Shown here piece by piece: positions 36,889-49,326 of a stretch of 64,000 bases of DNA (position 1 is its first letter; each line of letters starts with the position of its first letter). The notes below the pieces were generated by a model, which was not told where the DNA came from, did not search any database, and worked only from the letters and a program-made list of their open reading frames with translations. Origin of the DNA: Rhizopus arrhizus (lineage: Eukaryota; Mucoromycota; Mucoromycetes; Mucorales; Rhizopodaceae); the NCBI GenBank assembly GCA_024220505.1, contig JAKZZE010000001.1, forward strand, positions 868,001 to 932,000. The letters run 5' to 3'. A program made the translations under genes and the position numbers.

Positions 36889-39764
36889 TTATTTCATATG
36901 CGAAATGTATTGGAAAACATAGGATACAATATCTTTATGAGCCTCTGATATCAGAATAGGATCAGGTAAACGTAAGAGGTCTTTATCATAATGATTCCAT
37001 CTATTTATATAACATTAATAAAAAGATCTACAGAAGCCAATGATAAACTTACGTGCTAGTATCACCATAACTCATTGCATCTGCTGTTGTATGCTGTTTG
37101 CCTTGAATACACCGCTTACACTTAAAGGTATCATGAGTTTCACATTCACTCTTTGAATTATATTGGAATAATTGACGCATATCTGCCAATGAAAAGTGAC
37201 GCTCCATTTCAGCTTCATCCACAACACAGTTTGACAAGGATTGCTTATGTGATTGACGTTGAAAGATTTTCTCTTCAATTGTACCAGCTGCAATAAATCG
37301 ATAAATATAGCAATCCTTCTTTTGTCCATCTCTCCATACACGAGCCAATGCTTGCTGATCTGCTGCAGGATTCCAGTCTGGATCAAATAGGACAAGTCGG
37401 TTGGCTCCAATCAAATTTAGGCCACAGCCACCAGCTTTACTGCTCAACAAGAACACAAATTCCCCACCTTCTGGATCATTAAAACGATCTACCAATTTCT
37501 GTCTTTTAGGAATAGTCATAGATCCATCTAATCGTAATACACCATATCTATTAACAAGTATATTAGTATAAAGCATTTATCTATTCATTTTGCAACTTAC
37601 TGTTGTTCTTGACAATAGGTTTCAAATAAATCTAATGTTTGCGTATAATTACTAATAAGCACAATTTTATCTTTTGTTTCCTTCTTGATCTTTGCAAGCA
37701 TACTATTTTAATATGAAGAACGATTAGCTCAAATAAATTTGCTGCTATTAGTGTTTTACTTACCGTGCCATTACTGCAAATTTACCAGAGAAGGACTGTT
37801 CAACCTTGTTTGAGTTATGATAGTTTGGTGGCAATACAGACTCGCAACCTTCTAAATCATATGGTAAATTCAGCAATCTAGGGTGATTACAAAGTTTCTT
37901 TAAAAGTGTAATAGCCTAGCGAATGCCATAAGTATAATGAAAAAGTATATGTGTTGTTGTAACTTGTTTACTAAATTACCTTTAATGGTTGACTGCCTTG
38001 ACCACGTAACAATGTTTTAATTTCAGGCGATGTTAAAAAGACATTGTATAAGGCTTCTTGTAAAGGCGCCAGTTTACAAAACACAACATGCTCATACTTT
38101 GTTGGTACTTTCAAAAGTATGTTAATAATAGTGTTGCAATCAGTACTTTTACTATGTCACTTACAATACTTCGAAAGAATATCATTTGTTCTACGTATAG
38201 TAAATCTTGATACAATCTTCCAAAACTCTGCTACTTTTTCATCGCTTACTTGTCTTTCCTTTTCTGATGCATCTGCATCGCGGCCACGTAAAATAGGGTT
38301 TTCATAGTTTCTTCTAAATTCACTAGGAGTACCAAGTAATCCAGGGTTAGCAAAGTCAAGTAATGAATAATATTCACTCAAGTCATTCTGTCATAAAACA
38401 AATTAGTTGCAACGCCCAAAAATAGAATATAGTATATACCTGAATAGGTGTACCAGACAAAATAACTCTTTTTGTCACAGGTAAACTATTTAATTCTTGA
38501 AATAGCAAGGATTCACTGTTCTTTAAACGGTGACCTTCATCACACAGCAACATACCAATAGGAGACTTTCTTAAATATTTACTATATGTTCTTAAACTTT
38601 CATAAGATATGATAAGGATTGGATTGACAATTTGACCCTGTGCTGCACCCCATCTTTTTACAGCTGCGATCTTTTCTTTAGTTCCTCCGCTGTCTACAAC
38701 AAGAGGTCGAACGCGATTTTCACCAAGCCATTTAACTATAGTTTTTGGTCAATACTCAAGAAAGAAAGGAAGAAAAAGCAACTTACCAAATTCATTTGCC
38801 CAATTCTTTACTAAACTTGAAGGACAAGTAACAATAGCTTTATTGATGGTTGGTTTTCCAATGGCTTCAGATTGCTGTAACAAGGTCCAAACCAATGCGA
38901 TACATTGAAGCTGATAAGAAGCGATTAATTAATGACGTGCCTCTTGTTTCGTATATAAGTTTCACTTACTGTTTTGCCCAATCCCATTTCATCAGCCATA
39001 ATACAACTAACATGTATAAAAAAAAAAGGTAAATATCATTTTCAAATATAAAATCTATAGTTTTACCCAGCCGCATCAGGATGAACTTTGCCTGTTGTAC
39101 ATTGATATAAAAACTTGACACCTTCCACTTGATGAGGTCTCAACACTCTACCTAACACAGGATCCACAACAACATGACCCAACTTCTTTTCCTCCTTTTT
39201 CAATCCAAGTATGTCTGCTAATGATTTTTGCTTTGGCTTAGGTTTATCCGTCGTAATCTTCAATTCTTCTTGAACATAATCTTTATCTGGATCCCATAAA
39301 ACAACCGCATCCTCTGCTGTATGATCATAAAGAGCTCGCATCAAATGACCAGCCCGTTTACGCATACCAAGTGACTTTCTTGATCCAATATCACTTGAAA
39401 ATGTTGTTGCTTGTCCATTATTATTTTGTATGGTTGGTATTTTGAATTTTTTAGTGAGTACAGCTTGGGCATCATAACCCTTAGAAATCCTTGAAGGTGG
39501 AGGAGGAATCTTGGATAATAATCTTTTGTCCGAAAGGTGGTTTAAAAAGGATTTTGACTTTTTGTTTACGTGCTGATCTTCGTCCATAAAATCGGAATCG
39601 TCAGAACTGAGATCATCGTCTACTTCGATCAGACTGTTGTCATCGTCGTCAATATCACTATTAGAATCACTGACGATGACCGCAATCGGTTTCTTTTCTA
39701 TATTCTTTATACGGTTGGAAGTTCTAGTTAAGCTTGGTGTGGGCCTTGGTCTTTTTAAGAGCAT
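36889..39764 (-). CDS. RAD54: Rad54-type SNF2 DNA translocase for recombination repair
   Basis: About ten exons, reading from [20 protein letters not shown] at 39764 to ISHMK and a TAA at 36891-36889. A disordered acidic/basic N-terminus is followed by [20 protein letters not shown] (start of the SNF2 ATPase), the Walker A region [10 protein letters not shown] near 39000, a second helicase block ([11 protein letters not shown] near 38450), [14 protein letters not shown], and the C-terminal helicase block [20 protein letters not shown], then [22 protein letters not shown]-rich patch ([12 protein letters not shown]) follows, as in Rad54 C-terminal domains. The protein stimulates Rad51-mediated strand invasion and chromatin remodelling in homologous recombination. 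It shares its strand with the Syo1-like gene, whose start is 152 bp downstream of its stop. Confidence 0.9.
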
Positions 39765-41919
39765 ATTGTAAGATAAATAGGGAATAAAATAGAGTTAAAA
39801 ATAAAAAAAGGTCCAAGATACAGCGCAGCATTAAGTATTTTTTTTTTGGATCTTCAGGATTCCTATTTTAGAAACAATAGTCACAAATACAACTCAGTTT
39901 CAGGTCCGTTACCATAGCAACCACCTGCAAGATGACTAAAATGACCCCTGCAGACCATTTGCTGCATTATCAGGAAACCACAAGCAACCTATAGTTATTA
40001 ACTTTAAATAATGTGATAATAATTTTATAAAATAATCAATTCACTTCTCTATCTTTTGCTTCTGCTCATCATCCTCCTGTCCAGCAAATGAAATAATTGA
40101 ACCCCGACTTTCAAACTTGTTTTAATTCGGACGCGTTTGTTGGACGCGTTTTGAAAGTACAATCCAGCAAAACTATTTTTTTTTATACTAATTTTACGCA
40201 GTTGATTTGTTCGCAAGTTCAAAGCAAGTTTTCGATTAGTCAACTAATACTGATTCGTTCATTCTGATAAAATATTTTTATGCTGCGTTATCTTTACAGT
40301 GGTTTTTATTATATTGTCTTATTAGTATGTCATTTTAAAATCAAGAGTTTTATTATACTTTCCAAAACTACAAAGTAGATTACATAACCAATGTACTCAT
40401 CTATATGCGCTTTTAAAAATACAAAGACACCTGAAAATTTATGCTATTGGTTTGCGTTGATGTATGTTTATTTTTTTGACAGAGAAATTCTTCAATAAGA
40501 GTCATAAACATTAAAAACCATATCGCTTTATTATCCATATGTTTTTGCTAATTTATACATCGGTTGGATTGTTCACAATAAGATCAAAAGTGTTTCTCTT
40601 GCTATGTATATCAAACAAAAGCAAAGAAATGAGTCACATATTTAGATTCATTGATTGCACCTCTATTTACTTTTTACAATTAATGAATGATATTTGTTGT
40701 CACTGAACCCTTGTGTTAATTACTCTAATCAATCACCATTTTATGTTTTCATAACCAAGTTTCATTATTAGCTAATAGCTTCTTGCTACATTGTATATCA
40801 AGTACAACAGAGGCTCAGCTTAGTTCAAGGTACTGTAGTTAAGGATTTACTTACTGCAGAAGCAGCTCTAGTTTCAAAAAAAAAAAAGAAAAAAAAACGG
40901 ATAGCATCCTATCAGCTTTTCTTTCTAAGTATTACAAATAATCTATATATTCAACTGCTGAAAATAATCAATGCAAAAGAATACCAGATAGAAAAAAAGC
41001 TATGAAATGCTATGTCTAGATGACTTAAAAAAGTCAAGCTCTTTGAAAAAATCTCAGAAGCAAGTATGCATCAGTTTAAAACTACTAAATAGAACTACCA
41101 AAGACTCATTTCTTAGTGTAGAATTCGATGAGGAATAAGTCTAAGTAATCATGGATTTATTGCTTCTGATAAAAGCATAGGGGATACATCCAATCCCTCT
41201 GATGCCTCTATTGGTTTCAATAAATACGATTTAGCCTGCATTTGTTATATCATTGTTTTATTCGAAGACGATGCCTTTTTCTACTTATCAAGTGTATCTC
41301 AGCAAGACAGACTGTTAGCATTAGAATAATGTCTAATGGAACAACCATCTGTGCTTGATCAATGAATCAAGCAAGTTAAAAAATATATATGTTTAATTTC
41401 ATCGCTTCATTATTTAATGCTTAGATAGAGATTCACAAGATCATCAGCTTGAATTTTGGATATAAAGGTACAGTGCCGTATTAAGATTGAAAGCGTTAAA
41501 CTCCCAAAGAATAATTAAGATTTTTACTGTGGTAAGCACATTTGAATAGAATATCATTCAACAGTAAAATTAGTTATTTCTATTTGTAAGAATTTATAAC
41601 GGTCTAATATATATTGTAGGCAAAATTACTCAAACAATTCTTGGCTTGTCTTCTTTATTCAGCCTTAGACTGTATAAGTACTTTCTTCAATATAGAATAA
41701 ATCCTTACTAGTATCTTCATATTTAATCGATTAACTGTTAAATATTGTCTATAGTCAGTTCAATTGGTACTTATCCCTCTTTTATTGAGTTCTCGAATAC
41801 TCTTACAAAACGATTTTTTTTGATAACAAATTAGAAATTAAGTACTTGGTTCGTGTTCAATATTGTAACCTTTCATTAACAATAAATAAGTTTATAGAAC
41901 TGGGAGACATACAATCATG
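39765..41919. other. Gene-free region
   Basis: AT-rich DNA without supportable genes. Open frames here are short and lack recognisable domains. It lies between the Rad54 promoter side and the transposase relic. Confidence 0.5.
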
Positions 41920-42750
41920 ACCACTTTTATCGTTTCAGTTTCTCTTTTTACGTCAAACTCAACCTTTGATCAAAACTGGTCGGTTGGATTTAAAAAGGCG
42001 AATATGGCGGAAGATATGCACACTCATAAACTCTCTCCTCCATGCGATTTCTGACTGTTACAGGTTTATGAATAGGAGCATTATGTATAATAATATAACT
42101 CCCCTTCTAGTCATTCTTCTCCCGAACATCCAGAACATTCTTCAAATACCCTTAAGTAGTACTCCATTTCTGTTCCAGTCCTAACTATAGTTGTTCCAAC
42201 AGTACTACCGGTTCTTCTTTTTCTACTGCCAGCCACAGTAATTGGATTCCTTAAAGAAATGTCAATGATTCTCTGGTCAGAAATAGCCCCAAGAACTTTA
42301 ATTGAAGTACCACAAGAAGTAAGCACAATGGTTTTCGCAGGATTGCCTTTTTTTAACCAACCTGAAGAACGACTGATATGGAGGCTGCAACCTGCTTCAT
42401 CTAGGAAAACGCGATTTTTCTTAAAATCCATATTTTTCTATCAAACATCCAGGCAAGCACTACTTCCTTTCGTTTGAGTATAATCTTCTCAGAACTTTGT
42501 TTAGCTGGAATTTTTGTAATCTCTTGAAGCTCAATGTATAATGCTGACGAATGTGTGAGAAATGCGGTTTTACTAACTGTAAAGTCGAGAAACTCATTCA
42601 AAAGTCTATTTTCCATTTCTTCTAAAATCGTAGGCACATAACTATCAATTATCGCAGTAACAGACTGAATATGTTGTTGCTTCATGTTTGCCCTGGTACG
42701 CCTATCAGACTCTCTTTTCCTGTTTGGAGGTGTGGGCCTAACTCTTCGCA
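41920..42750 (-). pseudogene. IS630/Tc1-type DDE transposase relic with at least three frame changes
   Basis: Reading the minus strand, the N-terminal part (from about 42750) has RRVRPTPPNRKRESDRRT and QQHIQSVTAIIDSYVPTI. After a frame change comes FKKNRVFLDEAGCSLHISR, the first catalytic Asp block, then KTIVLTSCGTSIKVLGAISD. Past a stop near 42111 and further frame changes, the remaining blocks can be traced at 42100-41930: HNAPIHKPVTVRN (second Asp block) and AYLPPYSPFLNPTDQFWSKV (third block, with Asp in place of the usual Glu). All three catalytic blocks are still readable but the gene is broken. No terminal inverted repeats were identified. Confidence 0.75.
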
Positions 42751-42872
42751 TGATTTTTTTGAACAGGAAACAATACACTTTACAGAGTGACTGCTAAACA
42801 TTTTATGAATCAGTTTTTGGAAATTTTAATGTCCAGGATGCATTGATTTTTATTATTTTTCACTTGTAGACG

Positions 42873-44963
42873 ATGATTTTATATGTGAAAAGGGATCACT
42901 ATAGTCTGCTTCGTCTAACAAAACAGTTTTTTACGACAACAACGACAACAACTAAAATAACACAACATGGTTCAACTGAGGTTCATATAGTGGGTCGAAA
43001 GAAGCCTAGAAAAGTATTATCAGATAGACTTAAAGAGCTTCGAAAAAGTAGTCATTCAGAAAACTGGATAAAGATCGCACGAGGAAGATACACAGGTGAA
43101 CTATTATAAAAAACTTGCTTGTACTTTTTTGTTTATTTACTGAATCTGATCATATTTGCAGCAATTGATCCACCAAATAAAGTAGAAGTAGCTACTTTAG
43201 CCCATGAGCTAGATAAAGTGTTATTTAGGTAATTTGAAATATACATCATATTATTATTCAATGTTAAATTTATGTTAGTCGTGGAGTACATTATTTGAAA
43301 GACCCGAAAACTGAAGAATATAATTTTACACCTTATTTAGAAAACATTATACAGCCTGCCAATATTAATTTTGATGCACTTCCTGCTTATATCACATCAT
43401 CAAAAGATAATGTAAGCAATAAATAGACATTAGAATCTCTTACTAAGTAATACAATAGAGTTTAATAAGCATGGCAAGAGAGCATCAGAAACGCTATATT
43501 GGATCCACTTCATCAATTTCAGCCACTCTATCCCAGTTTTACTTTGTCATGTCTAATTTTAAGCCAGTGAACATCTCGGGTTTATCATCCGTATTTAAAG
43601 ATATGGTAAGAAATTCTTATTTTTTATCGATTTGTGGATAATAATCAGCCATTAGTCTAACAAATTCACTCGAGGAACAAAAATGGCGGCCTCCATATAT
43701 TTAAGATGGAAGGATGGTGTGTATGCTATTGACGCAGACAAATCATTAGATAAAGATGAAACCATCTTATCTGTGATGGTAATAAGGAGAGATACACACG
43801 ATATAAGACTAATTGATGTGCTAGGGTAAATCATTGGAAAAAGTCTTGACAACTGAACCTGAAGAATTTGAAAGATATTTAAAGGAAAATGAAGATTCAG
43901 ATATTTTAGAGGAAAGAAATAAGCCTGAATCTTACGCTTATGGAGAAGTAAAGAACATCATTTGTATTTACTACATGTCGCTCCCTTTATCTTCCCCTAA
44001 CTAATCCTTATTAATTTAGTTTCGTAAATTCTTATTAAGATCACAATTAGATTGTTATCATCCACGCTTAAAAAGAAAAACATTTGATCTCAAAACAAGA
44101 GCAGCTATTCCGGTCAGACTAGATGTTTCTAATTATAGGGTAAATAGTAAACACGTACAATTTATGCGATTACTTGAATTTTTTGTATATAGAAATATCT
44201 CGGCTATAGTTTAAAAAAACATCAAGGTTTATATGAATCCTATGAAAGAGAATATTATGATATGCTCCGATCTGCTTTCCTTAAATACATGTAAAAACAA
44301 ACCCAATTTTTAGATGTGCAAAAATTAATGTTTTAAACTAGATTTCAAGTAAGAATCGGACACATGGATGGTGTTTTAGTTGCCTACCATAATACAAAAA
44401 AGATATTTGGATTTCAATACATTTCTCGAAAGGAAATGGATAAACGCCTATTTGGTTCATCCAGGATAGGCGATCTGGTCTTTCACCGCTCACTTGCGAT
44501 GCTTGAAGCCCTTTTGGATAAGGCCACCGAAAAACATCCAGAGCAGACACTTCGACTGTCATTTGAGACATCACCAGGCGAAAAGAATGCAACGATGAAT
44601 ATCTTTGTAGAGGCCGTTCCCTCCTCGGAGCATGACGCTGAAAAATATGAAATGGAACCGTATGAGGACTTAACGGTCTATCGGCTTCAAACAAGTTCCT
44701 TTATCAACGGTCTCCCGGTTCACGGACCACTGAGCTTTCAAAACCCTCATGAAGATAACTGGAACATGCGATACCGGTTAAATGAAGTATATGAGGACGA
44801 TCCAGGAAAGAAGATGGAACAGTTCAAGTTGATGCGTCGACGTCAAGCAACTGTGATGAGGCCAGAAGAAGATAGTAGCAAACCCAGTCCATTATTAGAA
44901 AAACTATACAAGATAAGTCAAGACACTCTGAATGAGGATAAATTAAAGGAAACAGACATGTAA
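42873..44963 (+). CDS. PET127: Mitochondrial Pet127-family protein
   Basis: About nine exons. The N-terminus (MILYVKRDHYSLLRLTKQFF, followed by Thr-rich sequence) is basic and hydrophobic, as for a mitochondrial presequence. The domain begins near VLFSRGVHYLKDPKTEEYNF and includes FTPYLENIIQPANINFDALP, SLSMAREHQKRYIGSTSSIS, ASIYLRWKDGVYAIDADKSL and, in the last exon, FQVRIGHMDGVLVAYHNTKK and IFGFQYISRKEMDKRLFGSS, all Pet127 landmarks. In yeast Pet127 is a mitochondrial inner-membrane-associated factor needed for 5'-end processing and stability of mitochondrial RNAs. Later work links the family to the PD-(D/E)XK nuclease fold. The first ATG (42873) is used. Stop TAA at 44961-44963. Confidence 0.88.
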
Positions 44964-46637
44964 ATAATAAAAAAGAATTGAGTGTTATTTGGATATAAAA
45001 CTTGTATAAATCACAATTTAAAATGTCTTGAATGTATAAAAACTTGAAAATTGTAGACAATAATTGAAAAGATTAAACAGCGTGGTAGGCACATTTGGAA
45101 GTTTATATTGTTTTAATTTCATTAACGTTGTAATAAAAAATTCTCTTAACTTTATCCACTTCAGTTGTTTGGCTTATGTAAATGGGTCTTCAACTATCAA
45201 TTTTATAAAATTGTATTTAATAAGATTCTCTCTTTTGTCTTTACTCAAGACGTTCAAGAGAATTATTGGCTATCAATTTTTCTTTATATTTCATCTTACA
45301 TCTATAACAACACAAGATGAAGAATTCTTGCTCTTCACTCCCCTTACAAGTGTTGACCTGGAATGACTTTAGTTAGCAAAGAAATATTACCAGAGCCTGT
45401 AGTCCAAAAGTTACCATTGTTGCATTACTAAGTATGTGTTGGAAACCCCTTTGGTATAGATATGACTAAAACTGCTTAATAGGAAAGCAAACCTTTCATA
45501 CAATCTATGCAGTTGGAAACTGCGATCAGCCAATGATAGTAAAATTCGATATAATATATGTTTCTTGTATTGATTCAGATGGTTTCCTCTTTATTCCAAT
45601 TGAAGTACAAAATCCAATAGCATTTCAATTCATATCATGACCTATAATCTATTATCTTTCTCTCAATAAAAGCTACAATATCTAACAGATACCTTTTCAG
45701 TACTATGTTACCATATATACAAGAAATAACAAGCAACTGTTGTACAAAAAAAGTCTTATGATTCTCATATTTCCTTTGCCTATTTCATTTGTAAAGAGCC
45801 TCTTGAACCTCTGGTTACTCTTGGATTGTTCTTCACAGCTCAAAAAAGTTGCCTCCTAGGATTAATTCAGTTAAATAATCTTACATTTTAACCCTTGAAT
45901 CAAATTGCCAAGAACAAATTTCATTCATTTTTGCTGCTAAAGACAAAAGAATTGGAAGCTACAGTACACACATGTACTCTAGTGGAATTTTTTTTGGAAG
46001 CACTATCGGCTGTCTTAATAATTCATACCCACGAAACACTTCTCGACTGCTTACATATGCAGAAGACGTCGATAAATAGAACCCTTTGCAAAAACGAAAA
46101 TAGAAAGAATGTACTGGAGCTGTAACCGTGACTCCGTTGGAAGATATACCTGAAATACAACGCCATGTCCGTAAATAAAGGAATCTTCTTGAATACTTTC
46201 ACATATGAAACAAAGAAAGCTATGACGATAAAGAAGTTTAATTTGTATAAGATATTCCAAGAATAACAAACCTAGACATGATACCTGAATGGAAAGTTTC
46301 GAGAGCGGACTAAGAAGGAATGACAATGGAGCAAGCTTATTCTGACATGTTACGATCAATAAAACATAAAAGTTCAAAAAACAATTGCTCATTCGATTCA
46401 TAAAAATTCGCACTAAATACCAAATTATACAACCGTATACATTCGTTGTACTAAATCCTTGCTTTGCTCATGTTGAGCAAATTTTTATTTTCAAAAAATA
46501 GTATCAAAACCGGCCAATTCATAACCATTCCAGTCAAAATAGAGTAGAAGATAGTGAAATGAAACGTCAATGGATGATGGGATTTAGAAACATGATTGCT
46601 TCACACACTCTTCAGACAGTCAACATTATAGAGAATA

Positions 46638-46702
46638 GTTTACCACAATCTGATTGGTCAATACCCAATTTGGTTGGTCAAAGCCGGTCTACGTTAGTCA
46701 AA
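46638..46702. repeat. Degenerate 20-bp-period repeat with GGTCA core
   Basis: Three units carry ggttggtca or a close variant at 20-base intervals (gattggtca, ggttggtca, gttagtca). The core matches that of the array at 10748-10862. Confidence 0.4.
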
Positions 46703-47678
46703 AAGTGAAACCAAAGCCGCTATAGAATAAGAGACAGTGCCTATCATTGAACGATTGGGGCTTCTAATGGAAGTGATCTTACTTTAAAAAAGTGTATGAA
46801 GAGTTAATACTTTGTATTAAAAAAAAAAAAAGGTCAATGGCTAGATTCGTTTTAGGAGCGTGCAACCTTCAACTTAGTTCTAAATTTATCAAATCAAAAT
46901 GAAAGAGGAAGAAATTTTTTTTCTGTAGGGGGCTGTTGGGCCAAGGTTTTTATTATTATAATAAAGATTGAAATAGGAAGAAATACCCTTTTTGTTGACA
47001 AATTCATATAAGTTACGATAAACATATAGTCATCATTTCAACTCTTGTTTAAATTCTCATCAACTATGTCTTACCAGAAAAGATTAAACCTGAAGATAGA
47101 AAGATGATCCGATGGGTCTTTACAGTAGTATGTCTCCCTTTAAACAAAGTATAAGACAAGTAAACACGAAGCTTTCCGTCAATAATTCTCTTGTATAAAT
47201 AAAATGCTTGCAGTGAAACAAATAAAGAAAAATTTTCCCTGACAAAAGTTCTTTTTTTTCTTAAAAAAAAGGAGAAAAAAAAAGCTGGTGTAACAATTAA
47301 ACAATCCTTTCCACAGTTTTTCTTTATAAAGAAATGAATTGTTCCATGTCATTAAAGTTCAAACAAAACGTGCTTATTTTAAATCTGGACTGAATATGAG
47401 CGGGAAGACCGCATGCAGTGAAAGCATGGCGTCATTGTGTATAACAATAATTGATAGACATAGTCCTTTGCTCCTTTCCCTTCCTTCCGCTTTGATTATT
47501 GAAGATCTTGTAAGTGCAACCATTGACTTGCAAAAGGAAAAACGAAAGCCGTAAAGAGTTCAATCGCTGGTCTTTGATTTACTCTTACCCATTCTTTACT
47601 TGTAAACATATTGATCCATGACTAAGAGGGAAAGAGCAGGGGTGAGGGATACTTCTTGGTTACAATGAAAAGGTGCCA

Positions 47679-47680
<2 letters not shown>

Positions 47681-47716
<36 letters not shown>
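47681..47716. repeat. Poly(T) homopolymer, 36 bases
   Basis: An uninterrupted T run about 475 bases upstream of the bZIP start. Confidence 0.9.
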
Positions 47717-47719
<3 letters not shown>

Positions 47720-47807
47720 TAAGAAACACCAGTAATTGATTGTATTACATTTGAAGAAGTTGTTTGGGTTTACTTTAAATAGATTAGCTTTGTCGTAGGT
47801 GTTTGTT

Positions 47808-47815
47808 TGACGTGG
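47808..47815 (+). promoter_or_regulatory. TGACGTGG, CRE/UPRE-like bZIP site
   Basis: TGACGTGG lies about 380 bp upstream of the bZIP start codon. It contains the TGACGT core bound by bZIP proteins and resembles the unfolded-protein-response element. A site this short will occur by chance, so autoregulation is only a suggestion. Confidence 0.25.
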
Positions 47816-48192
47816 CGCACATTAAAGTAAAAAAAAATCTCCCCTTCTTTCATTGAATCATCATACCTTAATAACATAGTCATTCTGATCCCATAATGAA
47901 GAACTTGCTTTTCATAGTAAAAGGAATTCATACTTTAGTTCAATTGATATATGAAAAAGAAAAAAGAGTTCGGTCCCCCGATTACTTTTTTTATTCAGTG
48001 AAAGTGATACATAATTTTTGAAACCGCCTTTTTAATCGAATTACTGTACTAGATTTATTATCAACTATTGCATCATGATGAAGTGAGGGAAAAAGAGAAG
48101 GAAATAGCATTATAGATGGCTATTCCTTTTTCTCCCCTTTTTTTCATCTTTATTATTATTATTGTTCTCTTGAAGCGAAACAAAAAGTTGTG

Positions 48193-48768
48193 ATGGATTG
48201 GTACAGCTCACAAGAGAGATATAACAACGTAATGTCTATTGATGCTATTACATGCCCTGAAAGGGACTCACAATGTTTCCATCATCCATCATCCGAGCTA
48301 TATGATCCGAAACAAAGTGATCTCTTGCCTTTTAATAATACATTTCATCAAAACAAACACCCTACTTCAACATCTCAGTGGCTACTACCGGATCCTTCTT
48401 ATAGACGACCTAGTGATAGCAGTAGTAGCAGTAGTAGCAGCAGTGGTAGTCTTCATCTCTTGAATCAAAACGAACCTCATTCACTACCACCATCAAACAA
48501 TTCAAGCTTCAACAGTAGTAACAAAAACAGTGATTCAATGTCCAGAAGAAGGGAGAGGAACAAGGTCGCCTCAGCGAAATATCGAGCCAAGAAACAAAAC
48601 ATGACCCAAACAATGCAGGCACATATCATTCGACTTGCTTCTCAAGTAGCCGCTCTTAAAGATGAACTGATTCAAACCAAGAAAAATGAATCTGATTTAC
48701 TCATTCGGTACACAAGGTTACAAAGGTTTTGTAAAGATCATCATCAACTCATAACAGACTTGCCTTAA
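48193..48768 (+). CDS. bZIP transcription factor
   Basis: An intronless 191-residue protein starting at the ATG at 48193 (MDWYSSQERYNN). The N-terminal half is disordered, with a run of nine or more Ser encoded by AGT/AGC repeats. The basic region SRRRERNKVASAKYRAKKQN has the bZIP signature N-x2-A-S-x-K-Y-R. A leucine-zipper heptad follows (MQAHIIRLASQVAALKDELI, then KNESDLLIRYTRLQRFCKD). The basic region resembles the Met4/Cys-3/Zip1 and ATF4 class more than the AP-1 class, so a role in sulfur, amino acid or metal stress is possible, but this is inferred only from the basic region. Confidence 0.88.
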   Translation: MDWYSSQERYNNVMSIDAITCPERDSQCFHHPSSELYDPKQSDLLPFNNTFHQNKHPTSTSQWLLPDPSYRRPSDSSSSSSSSSGSLHLLNQNEPHSLPPSNNSSFNSSNKNSDSMSRRRERNKVASAKYRAKKQNMTQTMQAHIIRLASQVAALKDELIQTKKNESDLLIRYTRLQRFCKDHHQLITDLP

Positions 48769-49034
48769 AGAAGAAAAAGTTTCACTTGGCCTATCTGTTC
48801 AAGCTTTTTTCTTGTGTGTGTGTATGAAAATTAGCTTTATTTTATTAATTCTTTTCTATTTCTTTGATGCCATTCTTTTTTTTTATAAAAGCCATGATTA
48901 GGAATTATAATAAAGAAAAAAGGCTTGTAGAACCCCAGTGTTTGTTTTTATTAGCAACGTATTATTGATATTATTTATGATATACTCCCACACACAAACC
49001 AGCTACTAACCAATTGAATTGAAAAAAAAAAATT

Positions 49035-49285
49035 TCATTTTTTACAGGATAATCCTATGGTTGCTACATCATCTAGAATACCAGGCTGAATCATAGGACC
49101 ATCAAACTTGTTTAGTTTTTCATGATGTCTAATATCATCACTATCAAATGCCATATCTGCCGTGACATGATCATCATGATGTGTCTTTGTACGGACGCTG
49201 CTACCTGCAGTTACCCAGTGAACAGTGACCACATTGACCTTTGTATGAATAAGTATCGGTCTGTTGCAGTACAGCAGCCTTTTTG

Positions 49286-49326
<41 letters not shown>

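Larger units (their letters stand above)
44964..47807. other. Gene-poor region
   Basis: Several open frames (for example 45064-45366, 45895-46125, minus 46051-46413) give products of biased composition without domains. A + strand frame near 47064-47150 reads YVLPEKIKPEDRKMIRWVF before a stop, possibly a relic. A 36-base T run lies at 47681-47716. A degenerate GGTCA array is listed separately. Confidence 0.45.

Noticed and set aside
46051..46413. A 120-residue minus-strand open frame in the gene-poor region
   Set aside because: Biased hydrophobic composition, no flanking exons, no recognisable domain.
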